NCBI GenBank assembly: GCA_018818485.1
Contig: JAHIRX010000011.1
Location: forward strand, 1 to 5,860
DNA: 5,860 bases
Direction: 5' to 3'
Origin: Patescibacteria group bacterium
Lineage (GTDB): Bacteria; Patescibacteriota; WWE3; UBA101185; UBA10185
Under the pieces are notes generated by a model, which was not told where the DNA came from, did no database searches, and saw only the letters and a list, made by a program, of their open reading frames with translations. Below are positions 1-5,678 of this stretch, in pieces (positions within the stretch are counted from its first letter, which is position 1; each line of letters opens with the position of its first letter). Position numbers and translations under genes: made by a program.

Positions 1-94
1 ATGCCCCTATTATGGGAACGTCCTTAAGACTACAGGCACTAATAAACAAAGGGAGAGTTAAAAGTAAAATGGCAGTTAGCAGTTTATTTTTCAT
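1..94 (-). CDS. Lipoprotein, N-terminal part only (cut by window edge)
   Basis: An ATG at 94-92 opens a frame that runs off the window after 31 codons. The peptide starts MKNKLLTAILLL and continues TLPLFISACSLKD. This is a classic type II signal peptide: lysines at residues 2 and 4, a hydrophobic core from about 5 to 18, and a lipobox I-S-A-C with the lipidated cysteine at residue 21. The mature protein would be a membrane-anchored, outward-facing lipoprotein; too little remains to name its function (solute-binding proteins are one common class, but nothing here shows it). It lies 38 bp downstream of the O-antigen-ligase-like gene on the same strand. No Shine-Dalgarno sequence is visible, and a -10-like TATAAT lies only 7 nt before the ATG, so it may have its own promoter and a leaderless or near-leaderless message. 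Confidence 0.75.
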   Translation of the reverse strand, partial: MKNKLLTAILLLTLPLFISACSLKDVPIIGA

Positions 95-101
95 CTACTA
101 A

Positions 102-107
102 ATTATA
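102..107 (-). promoter_or_regulatory. Possible -10 element before the lipoprotein gene
   Basis: The minus strand reads TATAAT at 107-102, inside a run of alternating T and A. At 17-bp spacing the -35 position (130-125) reads TGGATT, matching TTGACA at only three of six positions. Transcription would begin about 7 nt downstream, at or next to the ATG at 94. AT-rich DNA gives such matches by chance, so this is only a candidate. Confidence 0.3.
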
Positions 108-132
108 TATACACTGGGTGGGAAAATCCAGA

Positions 133-1377
133 TCAGATAAAAGAAAGCCCTAGAATAATCCAGAATAAAAGCTGTGTTTGATGGGCTGTATAAAGGTAGT
201 GATCTAAACTTCCAAGAAGCAGTATCTGTATTAGAGACACTAGAGGTATAACAAAAAATCTTAGTTTTAGAGATTTTTTAGTACCTAGATATAAAAGGAT
301 AACAAAAGAAAGAAAGGCAAAAATTCCAGATTCTGTAAAGATTAGAATAAAAATATTGTGAACAGGTTGGGTAAACCTAAGATCGGGGCTTTTAGGCATA
401 AATCTGTCAACTAAAATAGTAAAATTATTTGCTCCAACACCAAAAAGTGGGTTCAAATCAGCAATTTTGTAAGTAGCACTAAGAAGATTTGATCTCCGAT
501 AAAAAGATGGGTATTTGGTAAGAAAGGGAAAGTTTTCTCCCAAAATAGGTAGAAACAGTAAAAGGGAAGTAATAATAAATACTCCTGATACAACCCACCT
601 TCTAAGCTTAGGTTTCCCTAAAGAAAAGATTATATATAGTAAAAGACCTAACACCAAAACTATCCAGGATGTATAAGAAAACGTAAAAACTAACGCCACT
701 AAGCCAAGCACAAAAGGTATAATATATTCTTTTTTACTTTTGATGTTGCTAAAAATCCACACAAGTACTATTGCCAAAAACCCACCGAAAGTATTTGGAT
801 GCCTGAAGGTTCCATATGAAGCTACTTTAGAAACCCCAAGAAATTTTTCTTTTGCAATATTCCAGGTTGAAAAAGAGTAGGGTTGTTCTCCAAAAAAGAG
901 GTAATCATTAAAAACAGCCCCTTGCCTTATATACTGAATTATTCCCAACACTCCAAGAAAAACTACGCTTATTCCGAACATTTTTAAAATTTTAGAAAAG
1001 GTTTCCTCTGTGCTTTCAAACATTACATACAAAAAAAGTCCTATATAAAGAAGGGTTCTTCCAAAGAAGTATATGGAAGGTATAAATCTTTCCGCAGAAA
1101 GGGTAGATAAAAAGATGGAAAAGATAAAAAATATAAGTGCGGGAAATTCCTTTCTTTCAAAGACTTTACGTAACTCCTGCCTACTTGGAAAGCCTTTCTC
1201 TACAAGCCAAAAGGCTATTATAAGAAAGACCAAGATATCTTGCGTGTAAATAGTCGGAACTAAATAATCAACTAGCAGTCCCCAAACATAAGAAAAACTA
1301 TACTCAAAATGTTTACCCAAATTAATAGGTAATAACAAAATTAGAAGGTAAAAAAGTTTCTTAGATATATTCCTCAT
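133..1377 (-). CDS. O-antigen ligase/polymerase-like integral membrane protein (Wzy_C family)
   Basis: 414 residues, very hydrophobic, with about 11-12 membrane segments (for example near 7-20, 44-60, 79-92, 104-120, 133-150, 196-252 in closely packed helices, 262-278, 341-364, 373-389, 403-414). Family hallmarks are the FRHPNTFGG segment at 191-199, the RRSNLLSA...NPLFGVGANNF block at 294-319 with a loop on the outer face, and QPVHNIFILIFTESG at 337-351 with His340. A DHYLYTAHQ segment follows at 392-400. Members of this family transfer or polymerise glycans carried on undecaprenyl diphosphate at the outer face of the membrane: O-antigen ligase WaaL, polymerase Wzy, or glycoprotein oligosaccharyltransferases. 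Which activity applies cannot be told from sequence. The ATG overlaps the gatD stop by 4 bp (ATGA), and no Shine-Dalgarno is visible, so translation is probably coupled to gatD. It looks full length and ends in TGA. Confidence 0.85.
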   Translation of the reverse strand: MRNISKKLFYLLILLLPINLGKHFEYSFSYVWGLLVDYLVPTIYTQDILVFLIIAFWLVEKGFPSRQELRKVFERKEFPALIFFIFSIFLSTLSAERFIPSIYFFGRTLLYIGLFLYVMFESTEETFSKILKMFGISVVFLGVLGIIQYIRQGAVFNDYLFFGEQPYSFSTWNIAKEKFLGVSKVASYGTFRHPNTFGGFLAIVLVWIFSNIKSKKEYIIPFVLGLVALVFTFSYTSWIVLVLGLLLYIIFSLGKPKLRRWVVSGVFIITSLLLFLPILGENFPFLTKYPSFYRRSNLLSATYKIADLNPLFGVGANNFTILVDRFMPKSPDLRFTQPVHNIFILIFTESGIFAFLSFVILLYLGTKKSLKLRFFVIPLVSLIQILLLGSLDHYLYTAHQTQLLFWIILGLSFI

Positions 1378-2123
1378 CTTTTAAGTTTTAGTGAGGCAGT
1401 GTGAGCAGAGTAAGCTAAACTATCGTCTAGTGGTTTAATGGTATCTAACTTAAGACTTTTTGCAATGAGGTAATCAGCAAGATGGGGGTTTCTTGCAAGT
1501 ACTGGTCCGTGAAAATATGTTCCTATAGAATTTTTATAGTACACCCCTTCTGTACCATCTTGTGAGTTGTTTCCGTGTCCTTTGATAATTTTTGCAAAAG
1601 GATTCGCTTCCTTTCCTAGAAAAGTTCTTCCACCATGGTTTTCAAAACCGACTATGGTACTTGGTGTCCTTTCTAAAAGGGAATCATTTATTAGTAGCTT
1701 AGCAACAGTATTTCCGATACACCTCTTTTTCTGGTTCCCAAAGTGTTGCGTATACAAATCAAATATGGACAATCCTTTGAGATAAGAACCATCTGCTGCC
1801 TTATAATATTTTCCTAAAAGCTGGTAAGACCCGCACACATAAAGGCCTACACCACCCTTGTCTATATATCCTTTCAAGAAATCTTTCTTGTCATCCAGTA
1901 AATCTTGGTATATTGCTTTTTGAGAAGAATCAGGACCCCCTCCCATAAAAACCATATTTATATTTTTTACTAATTCTGTAGTAATTTTTGTGTCTATACT
2001 TATATTTACCAATTCGGTATCAAAACCCCTCTTTTTAGCCCTATAAAGAAGTATTTCAACATTTCCATTATCTCCATAAAGGTTTAGTAGATCTTTATAA
2101 AAATAGCCAATTGTTAGCTTCAT
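1374..2123 (-). CDS. gatD: Lipid II isoglutaminyl synthase, glutamine amidotransferase subunit GatD
   Basis: 249 residues, close to the family's usual length of about 240-260. It is a class I glutamine amidotransferase of the CobB/CobQ-like type. GatD releases ammonia from glutamine and passes it to MurT, which uses it to turn the alpha-carboxyl of D-glutamate in lipid II into D-isoglutamine in the cytoplasm. Visible signatures are the N-terminal LNLYGDNGN at 13-21, the MGGGPDSSQ oxyanion region at 60-68, the nucleophile Cys97 in YVCGSYQLLG, the GFENHGGRT motif at 159-167 typical of GatD, and catalytic His205 in GTYFHGPVLARNP. Arg134 (KKRCIGN) may match the conserved arginine near the active site of known GatDs. 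Its ATG overlaps the murT stop (ATGA), and a good Shine-Dalgarno lies inside the end of murT. Pairing with murT makes the assignment firm. Confidence 0.95.
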   Translation of the reverse strand: MKLTIGYFYKDLLNLYGDNGNVEILLYRAKKRGFDTELVNISIDTKITTELVKNINMVFMGGGPDSSQKAIYQDLLDDKKDFLKGYIDKGGVGLYVCGSYQLLGKYYKAADGSYLKGLSIFDLYTQHFGNQKKRCIGNTVAKLLINDSLLERTPSTIVGFENHGGRTFLGKEANPFAKIIKGHGNNSQDGTEGVYYKNSIGTYFHGPVLARNPHLADYLIAKSLKLDTIKPLDDSLAYSAHTASLKLKR

Positions 2124-3259
2124 AAAATTTTTCTTCCTGTTAAAATCTTTCTAACTTCAAGCATTGCAGAGTAGTTAGGAAACACTAGGACTTCATCTCT
2201 TTCCGATACCTTTTGAATAGCCCTATTTAAATCCTCAAATATATTTTCTTTCTCAACGTCTACCCCTGCATACATAAGCCTTACAGCCATATCAAAACAC
2301 CTTCTACCAGATACAAAAATAGCTTTTCCCTCACAAGCTTCTTTTAGAAGATGTGGGTTAACATCATAAATCCAAGAAACGTCTCTACCGTCTGGGGTAC
2401 CGTCATTTAACACAAAAAGGATATTTTTTGTAGAGACTTTATTAGATAGAAGAAGCTTTAAGTTGTTGTTAATACTAGCAGGGTTTTTAGCCAAAAATAT
2501 CTGAAAAGAAGTGTCCCTGTATTCAATGATTTCTCCTCTTCCATAAGCTGGCTTAAAGTCTTTAAGTATATTTAAAGCTTCCTGAGAATCTATACCAAAG
2601 TCAGCAACCACTTCTAAGGCTGCGCTTACATTTTTACTGTTGTGTCCCCCAAATAAAGAAACCACCTCTGTCAAATCTTTTGAGACTACAAAACCTGTAC
2701 TTCCTCCTTTAAATAATCCTGGAATAGACTCAAATATCTTTTGAGAGGAATCAAATATTAAGTGTGTGGGTTTATCTAACTTTGAAATGGCGCTTTCCCA
2801 AGCACCAACTATTATATCTATCTCCCCATACCTATCTAACTGATCCCTAGATAAGTTTAGTAATACCAGTGTTCTTGGAGAAATAATCTCTAGTAGTTTA
2901 GGTAATACTTTTTCATCAACTTCAAACACTCCAATATCAGAAGTTGCCTTTCCAGATAGGGTAGTATTTAGTATCAACTCAGAGGCAACCCCATTAAGTA
3001 AGTTTGCTCCACTTTTGTTGGTTACTACTTTTAGTCCCTTCTTTTCAAGAATAAGAGAAATGAGTTTTGATGTTGTAGTTTTACCATTAGTTCCTGAGAT
3101 AAACACAAACCCTTTAGAAGGATAAAGCTTTTTATTACTTAAAATGTTCTTGTCTAGTTTCAAGGCAAGGTGCCCTGGCCAAGTGTACCCAGCACCTAAT
3201 CTAAATATTTTAATTATCTGATATGTAAGTTTTGTAATTATTGTTATTAATAGATACAT
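2120..3259 (-). CDS. murT: Lipid II isoglutaminyl synthase, Mur ligase-like subunit MurT (short, no zinc ribbon)
   Basis: 379 residues. MurT is the ATP-using subunit that activates the D-glutamate carboxylate of lipid II, which is then amidated with ammonia from GatD. Visible features are a hydrophobic N-terminal helix (1-20), the LGAGYTWPGHLALKLD segment at 21-36 typical of MurT, the Mur ligase P-loop GTNGKTTT at 56-63, NLSRDQLDRYGE at 135-146, GGHNSKN at 204-210, PAYGRGE at 237-243, the AKNP segment at 257-260, and the C-terminal MurT domain (formerly DUF1727) with LNDGTPDGRDVSWIYD at 284-299, whose aspartates are expected to face the GatD active site. Well-known MurTs are about 437-447 residues and carry a four-cysteine zinc ribbon in the middle domain. 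Here that insertion is missing: the only cysteines are Cys309 and Cys321 and the region around 165-200 is short. It is the first gene after the origin and overlaps gatD by 4 bp. Only a weak, distant GGGGA precedes the ATG. Confidence 0.94.
   Translation of the reverse strand: MYLLITIITKLTYQIIKIFRLGAGYTWPGHLALKLDKNILSNKKLYPSKGFVFISGTNGKTTTSKLISLILEKKGLKVVTNKSGANLLNGVASELILNTTLSGKATSDIGVFEVDEKVLPKLLEIISPRTLVLLNLSRDQLDRYGEIDIIVGAWESAISKLDKPTHLIFDSSQKIFESIPGLFKGGSTGFVVSKDLTEVVSLFGGHNSKNVSAALEVVADFGIDSQEALNILKDFKPAYGRGEIIEYRDTSFQIFLAKNPASINNNLKLLLSNKVSTKNILFVLNDGTPDGRDVSWIYDVNPHLLKEACEGKAIFVSGRRCFDMAVRLMYAGVDVEKENIFEDLNRAIQKVSERDEVLVFPNYSAMLEVRKILTGRKIL
2133..2138 (-). promoter_or_regulatory. Shine-Dalgarno site for gatD
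   Basis: The minus strand reads AGGAAG 9 nt before the gatD ATG, inside the last codons of murT. Together with the ATGA overlap it supports the ATG at 2123 as the start and allows either coupled or independent initiation of gatD. Confidence 0.5.
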
Positions 3260-3282
3260 TTTTAAAAGTTTTCCCCAAGAGC

Positions 3283-3311
3283 ATTCAATATTAATTTTAT
3301 ATTAATAATAA
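3283..3311. other. AT-rich DNA unwinding element of oriC
   Basis: 28 of 29 bases are A or T, with an 8-bp direct repeat ATATTAAT at 3288-3295 and 3299-3306 (11 bp apart, about one helical turn). It directly follows the triplet run on the side away from the DnaA boxes, where strand opening is expected. A possible -10 for murT also falls here, so opening and murT transcription may interact. Confidence 0.65.
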
Positions 3312-3340
3312 GAAGTAGTCTTAGTAGAGGGTGTTGATAA
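3304..3340 (-). other. BUS-like element: DnaA box, GC-rich spacer and DnaA-trios
   Basis: On the minus strand, TTATCAACA (3340-3332) is followed by CCC and T (3331-3328), then by triplets CTA-CTA-AGA-CTA-CTT-CTT (3327-3310) and ATT-ATT (3309-3304). On the paired strand read 3' to 5' this is GAT-GAT-TCT-GAT-GAA-GAA-TAA-TAA. DnaA-trios are known as repeats of 3'-GAT-5' or close variants, used by the DnaA filament to grip single-stranded DNA. Only the third triplet breaks the pattern. The match in order, spacing and polarity to the B. subtilis element is close; function is inferred. Confidence 0.7.
3332..3340 (-). promoter_or_regulatory. DnaA box, one mismatch (BUS-proximal)
   Basis: TTATCAACA on the minus strand, one change from TTATCCACA. 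It sits next to the GC-rich spacer and triplets, oriented to load DnaA towards the AT-rich element. Confidence 0.6.
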
Positions 3341-3378
3341 GTGGGAAAGTACCTTTTAAGTTGTTGCTACCACTTTTT

Positions 3379-3387
3379 CTATCCACA
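3379..3387 (+). promoter_or_regulatory. DnaA box, one mismatch
   Basis: CTATCCACA on the plus strand, one change from TTATCCACA. It forms the left arm of a 22-bp imperfect palindrome (3379-3400) whose right arm is the degenerate inverted half GTGGGGATAG, so two DnaA molecules could face each other here. Confidence 0.6.
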
Positions 3388-3412
3388 GTTGTGGGGATAG
3401 GTACCCATTTCT

Positions 3413-3421
3413 TGTGGATAA
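3413..3421 (-). promoter_or_regulatory. DnaA box, perfect
   Basis: TGTGGATAA on the plus strand, i.e. TTATCCACA on the minus strand, an exact consensus match. It is oriented the same way as the BUS-proximal box and is the first of a 12-bp tandem pair with the box at 3425-3433. Confidence 0.85.
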
Positions 3422-3424
3422 CTT

Positions 3425-3433
3425 TGTGGGTAA
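3425..3433 (-). promoter_or_regulatory. DnaA box, one mismatch
   Basis: TTACCCACA on the minus strand, one change from consensus, in tandem with 3413-3421 at exactly 12-bp spacing. The two units share TGTGG, a purine, then TAACT on the plus strand. Confidence 0.65.
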
Positions 3434-3473
3434 CTCCGCTAGTACTCCACATACCTTGTAGTCTTTTTTAGTC

Positions 3474-3482
3474 TTATCCACA
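3474..3482 (+). promoter_or_regulatory. DnaA box, perfect, at the dnaA stop
   Basis: TTATCCACA on the plus strand, one base outside the dnaA TAA stop (3484-3486). It marks the dnaA-side edge of the box cluster and points opposite to the 3413 and 3425 boxes. Confidence 0.85.
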
Positions 3483-3483
3483 A

Positions 3484-4878
3484 TTAATCGGCAAATATCA
3501 ACTGTTTTACATTCACCACATCTTGCGCAATTTTTCCCGTATGCGCTATTTCTCCCTCAATCTTTTCAACCCCATACATAATGGTAGTATGATCCCTTCC
3601 TCCAAGAAAATCTCCAATAGACATAAAGGGCATATCCGTAACTTCTTTTATTAAGTACATCGCAACCTGTCTTGGAACAACTATTTCTTTCGTTCTTCTT
3701 TTGCCCTTAACATCCTGGGTTTTAACAGCGTAATAGGTGCAAACTGCTTTTAGTATATCGTTTACATTTATATTTTTTGTAGGCGCTTCTTTTATATTTC
3801 TTCCCAAGACCTTAGTAGCTACTTCTTTTGTTAGATTTAAACCGTTTGCTTTTGCGTATGTTACTACTTGAAGGTAAGCCCCTTCCAGCTCCCTTGTATT
3901 GGTAAATACCTTTTCTGCAATAAGGTTAAGCACTTCATTTGAGATAATATCTCCACTAAGATCCCTTTTTGTTCTAAGAATAGCTGTTCTCATCTCTACA
4001 TCGGGGGCTTGGATATCTGCAATGATTCCACTACTAAACCTAGATGTAATTCTTTCTTCGATGTGGCTAAATTCTTTTGGAGGTCTGTCGGAAGTTATAA
4101 CAATTTGTTTTTGAGCCATATATAAAGCGTTGAAAGTGTGAAAGAATTCTTCTTGAGTTGACTGTTTTCCGATAATGAATTGAACATCATCTATTAAAAA
4201 AACATCTGCTTTTCTAAATTTGTTTCTGAATTGATTTGTTGAGTATTTTCCCTTTCCTCCTCCGCTTTGAATTGACTCTATCAACTCATTCATAAAAGCT
4301 TCTCCTGTTGTGTAGATAACTTTCATCCCCGGTTTTGTTTCAAGAATTCTGTTACCAATGGCGTGTAGTAGATGAGTTTTTCCTAAACCAACACCTGAGT
4401 ATATAAAAACAGGATTATATAGTTCTCCTGGTTTTTCACTTACGGCAGTTGCAATAGCGTATGCAAGGTTATTGCTCTTACCTGCAATAAAATTCGAGAA
4501 CGTAAAATTAGGACTAATATTACCTTTATGTCTCTTTTCTTCCAGTAAAACCTCCGTTTTTTGCTCTGAAGAAAAAAGAGGCCCAAACTCATGGTTGTTT
4601 GCCGAGGGATTTTTTGTATGGCCGACCTTTATTATTACTTTTAGCTTTTTTCCCGCAATTCTTTGGATAGCTTCATTTACAGTTTTGATGTACTTATTTT
4701 CTAAATTCTTCTTAACAAACTCATCTTCACAAATGACTTCTATTTGTGTATCAGATAAGTCACCAATGTTAATTCTTGTGATGACAGATTTAAACACCAT
4801 AGGGGACATTTTCAATTCAACCTGTCCTAAGACAGCTTTCCAAAATTCTTTAGGGTTATCATATATTTCTATACCCAT
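3484..4878 (-). CDS. dnaA: Chromosomal replication initiator protein DnaA
   Basis: 464 residues from the ATG at 4878, a normal length. DnaA-ATP binds DnaA boxes, forms a filament, opens the origin and recruits helicase. Numbering from this ATG: domain I about 8-85 (FW at 12-13), a short linker about 86-122, AAA+ domain III from NFTFSNF at 124-130 to about 340, DNA-binding domain IV about 370-464. Visible motifs are the P-loop SGVGLGKTH (161-169), Walker B FLIDD (227-231), sensor I TSDRPP (262-267), box VII ERITSRF with the probable arginine finger Arg280, sensor II Arg329 in TNTRELEG, and the domain IV signature with PRQVAMYL (402-409) and GGRDHTT (426-432). A GTG at 4908 in frame would add 10 residues; I prefer the ATG because domain I then begins at the usual distance before its tryptophan and the DnaA box at 4901-4909 stays outside the coding region. 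No Shine-Dalgarno supports either start. The first P-loop glycine is serine (Ser161). The gene follows the HAD gene closely and may share its transcript. Confidence 0.98.
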   Translation of the reverse strand: MGIEIYDNPKEFWKAVLGQVELKMSPMVFKSVITRINIGDLSDTQIEVICEDEFVKKNLENKYIKTVNEAIQRIAGKKLKVIIKVGHTKNPSANNHEFGPLFSSEQKTEVLLEEKRHKGNISPNFTFSNFIAGKSNNLAYAIATAVSEKPGELYNPVFIYSGVGLGKTHLLHAIGNRILETKPGMKVIYTTGEAFMNELIESIQSGGGKGKYSTNQFRNKFRKADVFLIDDVQFIIGKQSTQEEFFHTFNALYMAQKQIVITSDRPPKEFSHIEERITSRFSSGIIADIQAPDVEMRTAILRTKRDLSGDIISNEVLNLIAEKVFTNTRELEGAYLQVVTYAKANGLNLTKEVATKVLGRNIKEAPTKNINVNDILKAVCTYYAVKTQDVKGKRRTKEIVVPRQVAMYLIKEVTDMPFMSIGDFLGGRDHTTIMYGVEKIEGEIAHTGKIAQDVVNVKQLIFAD

Positions 4879-4900
4879 GGCTAGAAAGATTGTATAGGAG

Positions 4901-4909
4901 TTATCCACA
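4901..4909 (+). promoter_or_regulatory. DnaA box, perfect, at the dnaA 5' end
   Basis: TTATCCACA on the plus strand; the complementary TGTGGATAA contains the alternative GTG start at 4908-4906. A degenerate second site, CAATCCACA on the minus strand at 4930-4922 (two mismatches), lies 12 bp further upstream. DnaA binding here would fit the autoregulation known for dnaA in other bacteria. Confidence 0.8.
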
Positions 4910-4932
4910 ATTATGAAGCAATGTGGATTGTT

Positions 4933-5676
4933 CTATGAGGGGTTTTGTGGGATTCCCCCTACTTCTTTTACACGTCTTAGGATGTACTCGTATTTTGTTT
5001 CGTCTAGTGTACCTACCAACTCTGTAAAGTCATAAATATAAAGTTTTGTGGTGCCCGGGAAGCGATACTTAGGAATTTCCCCATTCCACACTATTATTAA
5101 ATCAAGCTTTATTTTAGCTGCAGCCTCTGAGCCTATTAGAGAATCTTCAAATACTATTGTTTCCGACGGCCTGCTTTTTAATCCCTTGAGTGATTTTTTG
5201 TACATCTCTGGGTTAGGTTTTTTCTTTTTTACGCTATCCCCAAAGATAGCAAAGTCAAAAACATCATCTAGTGAAAGTTTTTCCATTACTACTTCTGCAA
5301 TATCTTTTTCGGAATTTGTTGTTAAACCTATCTTGAATTTTTTTTCTTCTCTTAGTTCATAAAGGAGGTCCCACAGACCTTCTTTTACCACTAAATCAGC
5401 TTCTTTTAGAAGTTCTATATATCTTTTATGTGTTTCATCTCCCAAATCTGTTGTACTTTTTTCTAAACTTGGGGCATCCGCAATTTTGACAGCTTCCCAG
5501 ATGTCTTTCCAATCTATTCCCCCTGTAATAAAATAGTCTTCTTCGTTAACAAAGCTTAATTCGTTTTCTTCTAAAATTTGTCTTAGTGCCTTAAGTACTA
5601 TTGGTTTAGTTTCCACAATGGTGCCATCTAGATCAAAAAGTGCTGTATTTTTTCCTTTGAAAATATTCTTATTCAT
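4933..5676 (-). CDS. HAD-superfamily hydrolase (phosphatase/phosphomutase-like, subfamily IA)
   Basis: 247 residues from the ATG at 5676. HAD enzymes form a phospho-aspartate on the first motif aspartate. Visible motifs: motif I FDLDGT with Asp15 and Asp17; motif II TTNS at 119-122; motif III Lys153 in KKKKPNPEMY; motif IV FEDS with Glu177 and Asp178. An alpha-helical C1 cap (about 20-95) lies between motifs I and II, as in phosphoglycolate phosphatase and beta-phosphoglucomutase relatives. The family has broad, hard-to-predict substrates, so none is assigned. In-frame TTG (5688) and GTG (5685) codons lie upstream, but the ATG is preceded by GGTGG at 5-nt spacing and starts 2 nt after the stop of the upstream membrane-protein gene, so it is the best start. 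The stop (TAG) lies 54 bp before the dnaA ATG; the link to dnaA is probably only positional. Confidence 0.9.
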   Translation of the reverse strand: MNKNIFKGKNTALFDLDGTIVETKPIVLKALRQILEENELSFVNEEDYFITGGIDWKDIWEAVKIADAPSLEKSTTDLGDETHKRYIELLKEADLVVKEGLWDLLYELREEKKFKIGLTTNSEKDIAEVVMEKLSLDDVFDFAIFGDSVKKKKPNPEMYKKSLKGLKSRPSETIVFEDSLIGSEAAAKIKLDLIIVWNGEIPKYRFPGTTKLYIYDFTELVGTLDETKYEYILRRVKEVGGIPQNPS

Positions 5677-5678
5677 TT

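Larger units (their letters stand above)
3260..3483. other. oriC: Probable chromosomal replication origin (oriC)
   Basis: A 224-bp non-coding region between the dnaA stop and the murT start. It holds two perfect DnaA boxes (TTATCCACA), three boxes with one mismatch, a run of DnaA-trio-like triplets and a 29-bp stretch (3283-3311) with a single C and otherwise only A/T. Read on the minus strand the order is dnaA, boxes, near-box TTATCAACA, GC-rich CCCT, triplets, AT-rich DNA, then the next gene. This is the order of the basal unwinding system downstream of dnaA in B. subtilis. It must also hold the promoter of the murT operon; a weak -10-like TATAAA is at 3301-3296, with no convincing -35. I see no RNA gene, no rpmH and no good terminator here. 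Confidence 0.85.

Noticed and set aside
1567..1785. Plus-strand open frame opposite gatD
   Set aside because: It lies wholly antisense to a well-supported gatD, with no recognisable domain or ribosome binding site.
133..2122. TGA recoding (glycine) as in some CPR lineages
   Set aside because: Three genes end at TGA at the expected family C-termini and two of these are ATGA junctions, so TGA works as a stop here.
3379..3400. Hairpin-forming palindrome downstream of dnaA as a rho-independent terminator
   Set aside because: On the minus strand the stem is followed by A residues, not T, and the loop sequence is explained by facing DnaA boxes. No T tract follows it in the direction of dnaA transcription.
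3443..3451. TACTCCACA as a further DnaA box
   Set aside because: Two mismatches in the TTATC half; too weak to call next to clear boxes.
3260..3483. rpmH, tRNA or other small RNA gene in the origin region
   Set aside because: No L34-like peptide or tRNA-like fold could be seen on either strand; the content is accounted for by DnaA boxes and AT-rich DNA.
4472..4897. Plus-strand open frame of 141 codons opposite dnaA
   Set aside because: It is antisense to the DnaA N-terminal domains and P-loop region, shows no family signature, and is explained as a shadow of dnaA codon use. The shorter plus-strand frames at 3899-4114 and 5048-5362 are rejected for the same reason.
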